Shown: positions 8,567 to 17,668, counted from the first letter of the stretch. The stretch is DNA of 64,000 bases from Paracidovorax oryzae ATCC 19882 (GCF_000687165.1 NZ_JMKU01000013.1:115968-179967); one strand, 5' to 3'. Notes: generated by a model not told the origin, from the sequence alone. Numbers and translations: made by a program.

Positions 8567-10591
8567 ATGAGCGCACACCCGCTACAGCCGCTGGCCCATG
8601 CCATCCGTTTTCTTTCCATCGACGCCATCGTCCGCGCGGGCGAAGGCCACCAGGGCGTGCCCCTGGGCATGGCGGAGATCGCCACCGCCCTCTACACGCA
8701 GCACCTGAAGATCGACGCCGCCGCGCCCGGCTGGTGGGACCGCGACCGCGTGGTCCTGTCCAACGGCCACGGGTCGATGCTGCTCTACGCCCTGCTGCAC
8801 CTGAGCGGCAACCCGCACATCACGCTGGACCAGATCCGCAGCTTCCGCGAACTGGGCTCGCATTGCGAGGGCCATCCGGAGCGCTGCGTGGCGCACGGCA
8901 TCGAGGTCACCACCGGCCCGCTGGGCCAGGGCATCGCCAACGCCTTCGGCATGGCCGTGGCCGAGGCCTACCTCAACGCCCGCTTCGGCCGCGGGCTGGT
9001 GGACCACTTCACCTATGCCTTCGTCGGCGACGGCTGCCTGCAGGAAGGCATAGGCCAGGAAATGGTCTCGCTGGCCGGCCACCTGCGCCTGGGCAAGCTG
9101 GTGCTGCTCTGGGACGACAACCGCATCACCGACGACGGCAGCACCGCGCTGTCGATCAGCGAAGACGTGGCCGAGCGCTTCCGCGTCGCCCGGTGGCATG
9201 TGGAGGAGGTGGACGGCCACGACATCGATGCCGTCTCCGCCGCGCTGGCCCGGGCCCGCGCCGACGGGCGGCCCTCGCTCATCGCCTGCCGCACCACCAT
9301 CGCCAAAGGCATCCCGCGCCTGCAGGGCCAGCGCGGCGGCCACAGCGCCCGGCTTTACGGCGAAGACGCCCAGGCCGCCCGCCAGTTGCTGGACTGGCCG
9401 CACGGCCCGTTCGAGATCCCGGCGGACATCCTGCAGGCCTGGCGCACCGCCGGGCAGCGCGGCGCGGCGCAGCACGCGGAATGGCAGCGCCGGCTGGACG
9501 GCCTGCCGGCCGCCGACCGCGCGGAGTTCATGCGCACCATGAACGGCGAGCTGCCCGCCGGCTGGCAGCAGGTGCTGCTGGACTACAAGCGGCAGGCTCT
9601 GGCAGCGCAGCAGGAGACGGGCGGCATCCTGATCTCGGCCGACATCAACGACCGGCTCGCCCCGCTGCTGCCCGAGCGCATGGTGGGCTGCGCCGACCTG
9701 GAGGCACCCACCGGCCACAAGCGGGGCCTGGCGGCCTTCACCGCCGAGGACCGCTCCGGCGCCTACGTGCATTGCGGCGTGCGCGAACACCTGATGGGCG
9801 CCATGGCCAACGGCATGGCCGCGCACGGCGGCATCCTGCCGCTGTCGGTGACCTACCTGGCCTTTTCCGACTACGAGCGCCCCGCCATGCGCATGGCTGC
9901 CCTGATGGGCCTGCCGGTCAAGTTCGTGTTCAGCCACGACTCCATCGGCGTCGGCAGGAACGGCCCCACGCACCAGCCGGTGGAGATCCTGGCCTCGCTG
10001 CGCGCCATGCCCGACATGTGGGTGATGCGGCCGGCCGATGCGGTGGAAGCGGCCGAATGCTGGGCAGCGGCACTCGCGCATGCCGGCGGTCCGGTCAGCA
10101 TGGTGTTCGCGCGCCAGACCCTGCCGCTGGTGCGCGACCGGCACACGGAAGAGAACCTGAGCGCGCGCGGCGGCTACCTGCTGCGCGAGGCCGCCTGCGG
10201 GCCGCGCCAGGTCACGCTGCTGGCCACCGGCTCCGAAGTGGCGCTGGCCCTGGCGGCGCGCGAGCTGCTGGAGCGGCAGGGCACCGGCACGGCCGTGGCC
10301 TCCCTGCCCTGCTGGGAGCTGTTCGACCAGCAGCCGCCCGCCTACCGCCGGCAGGTGCTGGGCGCCCCGGGCAGCGTGCGCGTGGCGGTCGAAGCCGCCT
10401 GCCGCATGGGCTGGGACGCCTACCTGGGCGAGCGCGGCGGCTTCGTGGGCATGGCGGGCTTCGGCGCCTCCGGCCCGGCCGATGCGCTCTACCGGCGCTT
10501 CGGCATCACGGCCGAAGCCGTGGCGGGCGAAGCGCGCCGCCTGCTGGCCGGCGAAGAGGCGGCTGCCGGGCAGGAAGGAGCGCAGCGATGA
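8567..10591 (+). CDS. Full-length transketolase with atypical acceptor-site residues
   Basis: A 674-residue transketolase. The ThDP motif is VGDGCLQEG...LLWDDN. Conserved blocks are NGHGSMLLYALLHL, GPLGQGIANAFG, the catalytic glutamate in GVREHLMGAMANG, and GPTHQP. Against E. coli TktA recalled from memory, phosphate ligands H461 and R520 look conserved, but R358 and S385 are replaced. The loop G-L-G-E-D-G reads G-V-G-R-N-G, placing Asn at D469, the residue that selects alpha-hydroxy acceptors. This argues against a housekeeping pentose-phosphate role. The ATG at 8567 has no nearby Shine-Dalgarno sequence. The stop overlaps the next start (ATGA), so the two genes are coupled. Confidence 0.9.
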   Translation: MSAHPLQPLAHAIRFLSIDAIVRAGEGHQGVPLGMAEIATALYTQHLKIDAAAPGWWDRDRVVLSNGHGSMLLYALLHLSGNPHITLDQIRSFRELGSHCEGHPERCVAHGIEVTTGPLGQGIANAFGMAVAEAYLNARFGRGLVDHFTYAFVGDGCLQEGIGQEMVSLAGHLRLGKLVLLWDDNRITDDGSTALSISEDVAERFRVARWHVEEVDGHDIDAVSAALARARADGRPSLIACRTTIAKGIPRLQGQRGGHSARLYGEDAQAARQLLDWPHGPFEIPADILQAWRTAGQRGAAQHAEWQRRLDGLPAADRAEFMRTMNGELPAGWQQVLLDYKRQALAAQQETGGILISADINDRLAPLLPERMVGCADLEAPTGHKRGLAAFTAEDRSGAYVHCGVREHLMGAMANGMAAHGGILPLSVTYLAFSDYERPAMRMAALMGLPVKFVFSHDSIGVGRNGPTHQPVEILASLRAMPDMWVMRPADAVEAAECWAAALAHAGGPVSMVFARQTLPLVRDRHTEENLSARGGYLLREAACGPRQVTLLATGSEVALALAARELLERQGTGTAVASLPCWELFDQQPPAYRRQVLGAPGSVRVAVEAACRMGWDAYLGERGGFVGMAGFGASGPADALYRRFGITAEAVAGEARRLLAGEEAAAGQEGAQR

Positions 10592-11565
10592 TGACGGGCC
10601 TGAACATCGTCTTCCTCGACCGCGAAACGATCTCGCCGCAGACGGCCGTGCGCCGCCCGGCCTTCGAGCACACCTGGACGGAATACCCGCGCACGGCCCC
10701 CGCCGAGGTGGCGGAACGCCTGCGCGATGCCGACGTGGCCATCGTCAACAAGGTGCGCATCACCGCCGAGGCGCTGGAGCAGGCGCCGCGGCTGCGCCTG
10801 GTCGCCGTGGCCGCCACGGGCACCGACAACATCGACCTGGCCGCCTGCGCGGCGCGCGGCATCGTGGTCAGCAACGTGCGCAACTACGCCACGCACACCG
10901 TGCCGGAGCACACCTTCGCACTGATCTTCGCGCTGCGGCGCAGCATCTGCGCCTACCGCGACGCGGTGCGCGCCGGGCGCTGGCAGGCAGCGGGGCAGTT
11001 CTGCTTCTTCGACCATCCCATCCGCGACCTGGCCGGCTCCACGCTGGGCGTGATCGGCGACGGCGCGCTGGGCCGCGCGGTGGCCGCCATGGGCCGGGCG
11101 CTGGGCATGCGCGTGCTGATGTCGGCGCACAAGGGCCGCACGGGCCAGGGGTCGCTCTACACCCCGTTCGAGGAAACGCTGCGGCAGTCCGACGTGCTGA
11201 CCCTGCACTGCCCGCTGAACGCGGGCACCCGCCACATGATCGGCGCGCCGGAGTTCGCGCTGATGGCCGCGCGCCGCCCGCTGCTCGTCAACACCGCCCG
11301 CGGCGGTCTGGTGGACGAAAGCGCCGTGGGCCCGGCCCTTGCGGCCGGCCGGATCGGGGGCGCGGCCTTCGACGTGGCCAGCGCCGAGCCGCCGCCGGCA
11401 GACCACCCCTTCATGGCGCTGCTGGACCGGCCGGACTTCATCCTCACGCCCCACGTGGCCTGGGCCAGCGCCGAAGCCATCCAGGCCCTGGCCGACCAGC
11501 TGATCGGCAATATCGAGGCCTTCGCGGCGGGAACGCCCGCCAACGTGGTGTTGCCGAAGCGCTGA
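10588..11565 (+). CDS. D-2-hydroxyacid dehydrogenase (hydroxypyruvate/glycerate dehydrogenase type)
   Basis: A 325-residue NAD(P)-dependent D-2-hydroxyacid dehydrogenase. The Rossmann motif is GVIGDGALGRAV. The catalytic trio is Arg in VNTARGGLVDE, Glu in ASAEPPP and His in TPHVAWAS. The substrate-loop region VAATGTDNIDL is typical of glycerate dehydrogenase/hydroxypyruvate reductase proteins. The ATG at 10588 overlaps the transketolase stop by four bases. With glycerate kinase at the other end of the island, the predicted flow is hydroxypyruvate to glycerate to 2-phosphoglycerate. Other 2-oxoacid substrates are possible. Confidence 0.88.
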   Translation: MMTGLNIVFLDRETISPQTAVRRPAFEHTWTEYPRTAPAEVAERLRDADVAIVNKVRITAEALEQAPRLRLVAVAATGTDNIDLAACAARGIVVSNVRNYATHTVPEHTFALIFALRRSICAYRDAVRAGRWQAAGQFCFFDHPIRDLAGSTLGVIGDGALGRAVAAMGRALGMRVLMSAHKGRTGQGSLYTPFEETLRQSDVLTLHCPLNAGTRHMIGAPEFALMAARRPLLVNTARGGLVDESAVGPALAAGRIGGAAFDVASAEPPPADHPFMALLDRPDFILTPHVAWASAEAIQALADQLIGNIEAFAAGTPANVVLPKR

Positions 11566-11581
11566 CGGCCCTGGGGACGGG

Positions 11582-12826
11582 TCAGGCCAGGCGCGGCTTG
11601 ACCTTGCCCGCCGCCAGCTTGGCGTTGGCGCGGGCCGTGTCCACATCGCCGGCGCGGGCCACGGCCACGCCCATGCGGCGCTTGGCGAAGCTCTCGGGCT
11701 TGCCGAACAGGCGAAGGTCGGTGCCCGGCACGGCCAGGGCTTCATCGATGCCGTCGAAGGCGATGCCCTGGGCATCGACGCCGCCGTAGATCACGGCGCT
11801 GGCGCCGGGATTGCGCAGGCTGGTGTCCACCGGCAGGCCCAGGATGGCGCGGGCGTGCAGCTCGAATTCGCTCTGGTGCTGGGTGGCCAGGGTCACCAGG
11901 CCGGTGTCGTGCGGGCGCGGGCTGACCTCGCTGAACCAGACCTCGTCGCCCTTCACGAACAGCTCCACGCCGAAGAGGCCCTGGCCCGAGGGCTGGCCGT
12001 CCAGGCCCCGGCCCAGATCGTCGGTCACGGCTTTGGCGATGTCCTTGGCGCGCTGCAGCGCGAGGGACGGCATGGGCTGGGGCTGCCAGCTTTCCACGTA
12101 GTCGCCGCTGACCTGCTTGTGGCCGATGGGCTCGCAGAACGAGGTCTGGATGCTGCCGTCCGCGGCCCTCGCGCGCACGGTGAGCAGGGTGATCTCGTAT
12201 TCGAAGTCGATGAAGCCTTCGACGATGACCCGGCCATGGCTCACGCGGCCGCCGGCCATGGCGTAGTCCCAGGCCTTTTGCACGTCGGCCGGGCCGTCGA
12301 GCTTGCTCTGGCCCTTGCCGGAGCTGCTCATCACCGGCTTGACCACACAGGGAAAGCCGATGGCGGGCTGGCCGTCGGTGCCGTCGATGGCGGCCTGCAG
12401 CTCCTCGGCCGAATCGCAGAAGCGGTAGGGGCTGGTGGGCAGGCCCAGCGTCTCGGCGGCCAGGCGGCGGATGCCTTCGCGGTCCATGGTGAGGCGCGCG
12501 GCGCGGGCCGTGGGAATGACGCGCACGGTGCCGGCGGCCTCCAGTTCTTCGAGCATGGGCGTGGCGATGGCCTCGATCTCGGGCACGACCAGGTGCGGGC
12601 GCTCGGACTCTATCAGGCTCTTGAGCTGTGCCGGGTCGCTCATGGTGATGGTGCGCGCATGGTGGGCCACCTGCTGGCCGGGCGCGTTCTCGTAGCGGTC
12701 CACGGCCGTGGTTTCCACGCCCAGGCGCTGCAGGGCGATGAGGACTTCCTTGCCCAGCTCGCCGGAGCCGAGCAGCATGACTTTGGTGGCGGAAGGCGAG
12801 AGGGGGGTGCCGATGGTGATGGGCAT
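11582..12826 (-). CDS. purT: Formate-dependent phosphoribosylglycinamide formyltransferase 2
   Basis: A 414-residue ATP-grasp enzyme that makes formyl-GAR from GAR, formate and ATP in purine synthesis. The N-terminal motif [13 protein letters not shown], the segment PEIEAIAT, the ATP-grasp part [12 protein letters not shown], and [15 protein letters not shown] are diagnostic for PurT. The start at 12824-12826 gives the usual length; an upstream in-frame ATG would add 16 non-conserved residues. Its 3' end faces the dehydrogenase gene with only 16 bases between, and no strong terminator is visible. Confidence 0.95.
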   Translation of the reverse strand: MPITIGTPLSPSATKVMLLGSGELGKEVLIALQRLGVETTAVDRYENAPGQQVAHHARTITMSDPAQLKSLIESERPHLVVPEIEAIATPMLEELEAAGTVRVIPTARAARLTMDREGIRRLAAETLGLPTSPYRFCDSAEELQAAIDGTDGQPAIGFPCVVKPVMSSSGKGQSKLDGPADVQKAWDYAMAGGRVSHGRVIVEGFIDFEYEITLLTVRARAADGSIQTSFCEPIGHKQVSGDYVESWQPQPMPSLALQRAKDIAKAVTDDLGRGLDGQPSGQGLFGVELFVKGDEVWFSEVSPRPHDTGLVTLATQHQSEFELHARAILGLPVDTSLRNPGASAVIYGGVDAQGIAFDGIDEALAVPGTDLRLFGKPESFAKRRMGVAVARAGDVDTARANAKLAAGKVKPRLA

Positions 12827-12885
12827 GGTCGTCGAAGGATGGGAAGGGAAAGGGATGGCGGAAAGGGCGGCCAATAATAGACGCC

Positions 12886-13833
12886 ATGGCCACTCCTTCC
12901 CCGCTCTTCGAGATCGCCCACCTGCGCAAGCGCTACGGCGGCACGGCCGTGGTGGACGACCTGTCGCTCTCCATCGCGCCGGGCGAATGTCTGGGCGTGA
13001 TCGGCCCCAATGGCGCAGGCAAGACCACCACGCTGCGCATGTGCCTGGGCCTCACCGCGCCAGACGAAGGCAGCGTGCGCTTCCACCCGCCCGGCGGCGG
13101 CGCGCCGCTGTTCATGCCGCAGGACGCGCGCACCATCAAGGCGCAGCTGGGCGTGGTCACGCAGTTCGACACGCTCGACCCGGATTTCACCTGCGCGGAG
13201 AACCTGCACGTGTTCGGCCGATATTTCGGCCTGCGCGGCCGGGTGATGGACGAGCGCGTGCCGCGGCTGCTGGAGTTCGCCGCGCTCTCCCACAAGGCCG
13301 GTGCGAAGCCGGGCGAGCTGTCGGGCGGCATGAAGCGGCGCCTCTCGCTCGCACGGGCACTGGTGAACGACCCCGCGCTGCTGCTGCTCGACGAGCCCAC
13401 CACGGGCCTGGACCCGCAGGCCCGCCACCTGATGTGGGAGCGCCTGCAGCAGTTGCTGCAGCAGCAGGGCAAGTCGATCCTGCTCACCACGCACTTCATG
13501 GACGAGGCCGAGCGCCTGTGCACGCGGCTGCTGGTGCTGGACCACGGCCGCAAGATCGCCGAGGGCCGCCCGCGCGAACTGATCGCCGAGCACCTGGAGA
13601 GCGACGTGGTCGAGGTGTACGGCCAGGGCGCGCTGGCGCTGGCCGGCGACGCCCCGCTGCGCGCGCTCGCGGCGCGCGTGGAGGTGAGCGGCGAGACGGT
13701 GTTCTTCTACACGCACGACGCACACCCGCTGCTGGCCTCGCTCGACGCGCACCCGCAGCTGCGCCGCCTGCACCGCCCCGCCAACCTGGAGGACCTGTTC
13801 CTCAAGCTCACGGGCCGCCAGATCCGCGAGTGA
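12886..13833 (+). CDS. nodI: ABC transporter ATP-binding protein, NodI type
   Basis: A 315-residue ATPase. Walker A is [10 protein letters not shown], the ABC signature is [19 protein letters not shown], and Walker B is [13 protein letters not shown] followed by the H-loop [13 protein letters not shown]. The C-terminal third is the extension found in NodI/DrrA exporters. It is followed by a matching ABC-2 permease. In non-rhizobial Burkholderiales this pair is common and its exported substrate is unknown; NodI here denotes family, not nodulation. Only 59 bases separate it from divergent purT. Confidence 0.88.
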   Translation: MATPSPLFEIAHLRKRYGGTAVVDDLSLSIAPGECLGVIGPNGAGKTTTLRMCLGLTAPDEGSVRFHPPGGGAPLFMPQDARTIKAQLGVVTQFDTLDPDFTCAENLHVFGRYFGLRGRVMDERVPRLLEFAALSHKAGAKPGELSGGMKRRLSLARALVNDPALLLLDEPTTGLDPQARHLMWERLQQLLQQQGKSILLTTHFMDEAERLCTRLLVLDHGRKIAEGRPRELIAEHLESDVVEVYGQGALALAGDAPLRALAARVEVSGETVFFYTHDAHPLLASLDAHPQLRRLHRPANLEDLFLKLTGRQIRE

Positions 13834-13889
13834 AACGGCCCTGCCCTCGTTCTTCCCCTTCCTTGTCTGCCGCCTCCAGGACCGATCCC

Positions 13890-14705
13890 ATGGACTCTCC
13901 CACGCCTTCCGTGCCCAGCCACTGGCGCCCGCCCGCGCCCACCGCGCGCTGGTGGCCCGTGTTCCTGCGCAACCTGCTCGTGTGGCGCAAGCTCGCGGTG
14001 CCGAGCCTGCTGGGCAACATCGCCGAGCCGCTGATGTGGCTCGTGGCCTTCGGCTACGGCATGGGCGCGCTGGTGGGCCAGGTGAACGTGGACGGGCGCA
14101 CGGTGCCCTACATCCTGTTCCTCGCCAGCGGCTCGATCTGCATGAGCGCGATGAACGCGGCGAGCTTCGAGGCGCTCTACTCCGCGTTCTCGCGCATGCA
14201 CGTGCAAAAGACCTGGGACGGCATCATGAACGCCCCCGTGGGCCTGGACGACGTGGTGCTGGCCGAAATGCTCTGGGCCGCGTTCAAGGCGTTCTTCACC
14301 GTGACGGCGATCATGGGGGTCATGCTGGCCCTGGGCATCAGCCACAGCCCGAAGCTGCTGGTCGCCTGGCCCGTATTGCTGCTGGCGGGCGTGATGTTCT
14401 CCAGCATCGCGCTCATCTTCAACGCACTGGCCAAGGGCTACGACTTCTTCACCTACTACTTCACGCTGGTGCTCACGCCGATGATGTTCCTCTCGGGCGT
14501 ATTCTTCCCGCGCGAGCAGTTGCCGGACCTGGTGCGTCGCGTGTCGGACTGGCTGCCGCTCACCAACGTGGTCGAATTGGTGCGGCCCCTCTTCATGGAC
14601 CAGTGGCCCGCGCACCCGCTGCGCCACGGGCTGGTGGTGGGCCTCACCGCGCTGGCCTCGTTCTGGATCGCGCTCGCGCTCACGCGCCGCCGCTTCGCGA
14701 AGTAG
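13890..14705 (+). CDS. nodJ: ABC-2 type exporter permease, NodJ type
   Basis: A 271-residue inner-membrane protein with six predicted hydrophobic segments from about residue 40 to 265. NodJ/DrrB-like stretches include AEPLMWLVAFGYGMG, the signature SFEALYSAFSRM, and MMFLSGVFFPREQLP. The ATG at 13890 gives a family-like length. It begins 56 bases after the ATPase gene and must be its channel partner. Confidence 0.88.
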   Translation: MDSPTPSVPSHWRPPAPTARWWPVFLRNLLVWRKLAVPSLLGNIAEPLMWLVAFGYGMGALVGQVNVDGRTVPYILFLASGSICMSAMNAASFEALYSAFSRMHVQKTWDGIMNAPVGLDDVVLAEMLWAAFKAFFTVTAIMGVMLALGISHSPKLLVAWPVLLLAGVMFSSIALIFNALAKGYDFFTYYFTLVLTPMMFLSGVFFPREQLPDLVRRVSDWLPLTNVVELVRPLFMDQWPAHPLRHGLVVGLTALASFWIALALTRRRFAK

Positions 14706-14766
14706 CGGTTTCCGCCTTTCGTTTCTTTCCTTTGTCTTTTCCACTCGTTCTTCAGGAGGATTTCCA

Positions 14767-15615
14767 ATGACGATCAACACCGTCGGCATCATCGGTGCGG
14801 GCACCATGGGCAACGGCATCGCGCAGGCCTGCGCGGTCGCCGGCATCGACGCGGTGATGGTGGACATTTCCGATGCGGCCGTGCAGAAAGGCCTGGCCAC
14901 CGTGTCCGGCAGCCTGGACCGGCTCATCAAGAAGGAAAAGATCACCGCCGCCGACAAGGACGCGGCGCTCGCGCGCATCAGGACCTCGACGAACTACGAC
15001 GACCTGAAGGCCGCGCAGCTCATCATCGAGGCCGCCACCGAGAACCACGAACTCAAGGTGAAGATCCTCCGGCAGGTGGACGCGATCGCGGCGCCCGAAG
15101 TGATCATCGCGTCGAACACCTCGTCGATCTCCATCACGCAGCTCGGCGCCGCCACCTCGCGGCCCGACCGCTTCATCGGCATGCACTTCTTCAACCCGGT
15201 GCCGATGATGGCGCTGGTGGAGATCATCCGCGGCCTGCAGACCAGCGACGCCACGCACGATGCCGTGAAGGCCCTGGCCGAGCGACTGGGCAAGAGCCCG
15301 ATCACCGTGAAGAACGCGCCGGGCTTCGTGGTAAACCGCATCCTGGTGCCGATGATCAACGAGGCCTTCTTCGTGCTGGCCGAGGGCCTGGCCACGCCGG
15401 AAGACATCGATGCCGGCATGAAGCTCGGCTGCAACCAGCCGATCGGCCCGCTGGCGCTGGCCGACATGATCGGCCTGGATGTGTGCCTGGCGGTGATGAA
15501 TGTCTATCTGGAAGAGTTCGGCGACAGCAAGTACCGGCCCTGCCCGCTGCTCAAGGAGATGGTGGCCGCGGGGCGACTGGGCCGCAAGACGGGCCAGGGC
15601 GTCTATCGCTATTGA
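14767..15615 (+). CDS. hbdH: 3-hydroxybutyryl-CoA dehydrogenase
   Basis: A 282-residue protein of the usual size for this enzyme, which interconverts 3-hydroxybutyryl-CoA and acetoacetyl-CoA with NAD(P). The dinucleotide motif is GIIGAGTMGNGIAQ. The catalytic histidine-glutamate region is GMHFFNPVPMMALVEIIRG, and the C-terminal dimer domain contains KNAPGFVVNRILVPMINEA. An AGGAGG motif lies about 6 bases upstream of ATG 14767. Roles in polyhydroxybutyrate or butyrate metabolism are likely. Confidence 0.93.
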   Translation: MTINTVGIIGAGTMGNGIAQACAVAGIDAVMVDISDAAVQKGLATVSGSLDRLIKKEKITAADKDAALARIRTSTNYDDLKAAQLIIEAATENHELKVKILRQVDAIAAPEVIIASNTSSISITQLGAATSRPDRFIGMHFFNPVPMMALVEIIRGLQTSDATHDAVKALAERLGKSPITVKNAPGFVVNRILVPMINEAFFVLAEGLATPEDIDAGMKLGCNQPIGPLALADMIGLDVCLAVMNVYLEEFGDSKYRPCPLLKEMVAAGRLGRKTGQGVYRY

Positions 15616-15713
15616 GCGCCACCGCCGGGGCCATCGACATGCTGCAGCGCCGGGGCTCGGGGGCACTGGCCGGGCAGCCGGCCCCAGGCCCGTCAGGGTC
15701 ATTTTCGCGATTC

Positions 15714-15727
15714 AATTGCACGCAATT
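15714..15727. promoter_or_regulatory. Putative OhrR operator
   Basis: AATTGC-AC-GCAATT is a perfect inverted repeat 24 bases before the ohrR start, in a short AT-rich stretch. OhrR operators in other bacteria are AT-rich inverted repeats of similar AATTG-type half sites in the same position, so this is the probable autoregulatory site. Oxidation of the sensor cysteine would release the repressor. Confidence 0.6.
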
Positions 15728-15751
15728 TAATTAACAACAATAATTCGATCC

Positions 15752-16222
15752 ATGCCTTCCCGCACCATCCCAGCCACGGCCCCGCCCCCCGCCCTCCAGC
15801 GGCTGGACAGCCAGGTCTGCTTCGCCCTGTATTCGGCGTCGCTGGCGATGACCAAGCTCTACAAGCCGCTGCTCGATGCCGTCGGGCTCACCTACCCGCA
15901 GTACATCGCCATGCTCGTCCTCTGGGAGCAGGACGGCATCACGGTGTCCGAGCTGGGCGAGCGCCTGTGCCTGGACTCGGGCACGCTGACCCCGCTGCTC
16001 AAGCGCCTGGAGTCCTCCGGGCTCGTCGCACGCAGTCGCGATCCACAGGACGAGCGGCGCGTGCGCATCACCCTCACGGCCGCCGGCAGGGCCCTGCGCG
16101 GCCCGGCCGAGGCGATCCCGCATTGCGTGCTGGAGCGCAGCCAGTGCACCATTCCCGAACTGGAGGCGCTGACCGCGCAGCTCAAGCAGTTGCGCGAACG
16201 GCTCTCCCGCAGCCCGGGCTGA
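15752..16222 (+). CDS. ohrR: Organic-hydroperoxide-sensing MarR-family repressor OhrR
   Basis: A 156-residue winged-helix regulator. The reactive cysteine is Cys23 in SQVCFALYSAS, the position of the peroxide-sensing residue in OhrR proteins. Two tyrosines that normally hydrogen-bond it are present in LYSAS and LTYPQY. Additional cysteines near residues 126-133 would allow the two-cysteine (Xanthomonas-type) mechanism. The recognition region reads LDSGTLTPLLKRLESSGLV. The ohr gene follows 61 bases downstream. Confidence 0.92.
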   Translation: MPSRTIPATAPPPALQRLDSQVCFALYSASLAMTKLYKPLLDAVGLTYPQYIAMLVLWEQDGITVSELGERLCLDSGTLTPLLKRLESSGLVARSRDPQDERRVRITLTAAGRALRGPAEAIPHCVLERSQCTIPELEALTAQLKQLRERLSRSPG

Positions 16223-16283
16223 CCGCCGCCACCGCGGCGCGCCCGTTCCTTTTTTCTTTCGTCCACCCACCCAAGGAGTCCAC

Positions 16284-16700
<417 letters not shown>

Positions 16701-16718
16701 TCCCCGCGGTCGCCGGCC

Positions 16719-16767
16719 GGCCGCCCGCCTCCAGGCTCGATGCAGCCCGGGGCGGGCGGCCTTTTTT
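16719..16767 (+). terminator. Rho-independent terminator after ohr
   Basis: An 11-base perfect stem (GGCCGCCCGCC at 16719-16729 with GGCGGGCGGCC at 16751-16761) is followed directly by six T residues at 16762-16767. It closes the ohrR-ohr unit. Confidence 0.9.
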
Positions 16768-16846
16768 CTGCCTCTCGCGGTGCGGTACGCCGGCCCCTCC
16801 GGACTTCGGCGGCAAACAAGTCGAAACCTGAAATCAATTACGTTAC

Positions 16847-16870
16847 TTCGGCCGATACCCGCACGCTTCG
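16847..16870 (+). promoter_or_regulatory. hrpII box / PIP-type promoter motif (TTCG-N16-TTCG)
   Basis: TTCG at 16847-16850 and TTCG at 16867-16870 are separated by exactly 16 bases. The extended form is TTCGG-N15-TTCGC. This is the binding pattern of HrpB/HrpX regulators that switch on type III secretion genes in Ralstonia, Xanthomonas and Acidovorax. It lies 68 bases before the start of the candidate effector, the usual distance. A CATCTT hexamer at 16914-16919 fits a loose YANNNT -10 form, but its 43-base spacing is longer than usual. Confidence 0.6.
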
Positions 16871-16938
16871 CGTTAGCGATCAGTGCAAACCCTTGGTTGC
16901 CAGACGATTCCTCCATCTTTTTTTCATGAGGAATCACC

Positions 16939-17466
16939 ATGGGTTGCGTCAACAGCACACCACGAACCAGCTCCCCGCCCCGCGCCAGCCGGGCCCGCGA
17001 CAGCCATCACACACCAGCACGCCACACCGGTGCGCAGACCGGCGGCACGCGCACGATGACGGCCTATCCCGACGAGAGCCTCCGCATCCAGGGACGGGCC
17101 ACGGGCCAGGGAAACTGGCAAGCCGATCGCGCCACCATCACCAACGTCAGGCTGGGCACCCAGCAACTGCTGCGGGACACGGCGAGCACGCTCGACGAAA
17201 ACTCGCCGCTGCGCTCCCGGCTGCGCCAGCTGTTGACAACGATCGCCCTTCAACTGGAGGGCAACCAGTATTTCATGCCACCGGAGCAATTCGAGCAGCA
17301 ACTGGACAGCATCCGGCGGGACATCGAAGAGTACCGCGCGGACCATCCCACCGCCCATGAAATCGAGGGCCGGGTGGCCTATGCCATGGCGTTCCATGAC
17401 CAGAACTTCGACGCGTCCGCACAGTTTCCCACCGCGTACGACATGGGAGACTTCCACGGGCGGTAA
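16939..17466 (+). CDS. Candidate type III secreted effector with MGCxxS acylation motif
   Basis: I do not recognise the family of this 175-residue protein. It begins MGCVNS, a eukaryotic-type N-myristoylation/palmitoylation signal seen in several effectors that act at the plant plasma membrane. Residues 1-40 are rich in Ser, Thr, Pro, Arg and His, with one acidic residue, as in type III export signals. The rest looks soluble and partly helical. A GAGGA motif 6 bases before ATG 16939 supports this start, and a TTCG-N16-TTCG box lies 68 bases upstream. It stands alone between ohr and a metallophosphoesterase gene. Effector function is inference from promoter plus N-terminus; an ordinary cytoplasmic protein remains possible. 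Confidence 0.6.
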   Translation: MGCVNSTPRTSSPPRASRARDSHHTPARHTGAQTGGTRTMTAYPDESLRIQGRATGQGNWQADRATITNVRLGTQQLLRDTASTLDENSPLRSRLRQLLTTIALQLEGNQYFMPPEQFEQQLDSIRRDIEEYRADHPTAHEIEGRVAYAMAFHDQNFDASAQFPTAYDMGDFHGR

Positions 17467-17478
17467 TTGAGCCACGCA

Positions 17479-17668
17479 CCGCCGGATGGAGGGCCGTCCG
17501 GCGGCCATGCAGGACAGCGGCCCCGGCCCTTCCGGATCGATTGTCGGCACCGGGACCTGCCGCTGCCGGAAATGGCTGCTTTTCTCTTGCAGAAATAGCG
17601 TCTCTGCCATCCCGGCGTTCATATTTGGCGATGGCAGAGGTTTCAAAGCCCGGGCAGCCGCTTTTTTT
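17479..17668 (+). other. Structured intergenic stretch with two strong hairpins and a T-run
   Basis: The 317-base gap between the candidate effector and the metallophosphoesterase gene has no convincing gene. It holds a perfect 8-bp stem (CCGCCGGA at 17479-17486 with TCCGGCGG at 17497-17504) without a T-tail. It also holds a perfect 10-bp stem (CTCTGCCATC at 17602-17611 with GATGGCAGAG at 17630-17639), and then a weak AAAGC/GCTTT stem ending in seven T residues at 17662-17668. The first hairpin may end the effector transcript. The second part could be a small RNA with its terminator or a leader of the next gene. Confidence 0.4.

Noticed and set aside
15650..15700. Hairpin GGCCGG/CCGGCC after the hydroxybutyryl-CoA dehydrogenase as a terminator
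   Set aside because: The stem is short and no T-run follows.
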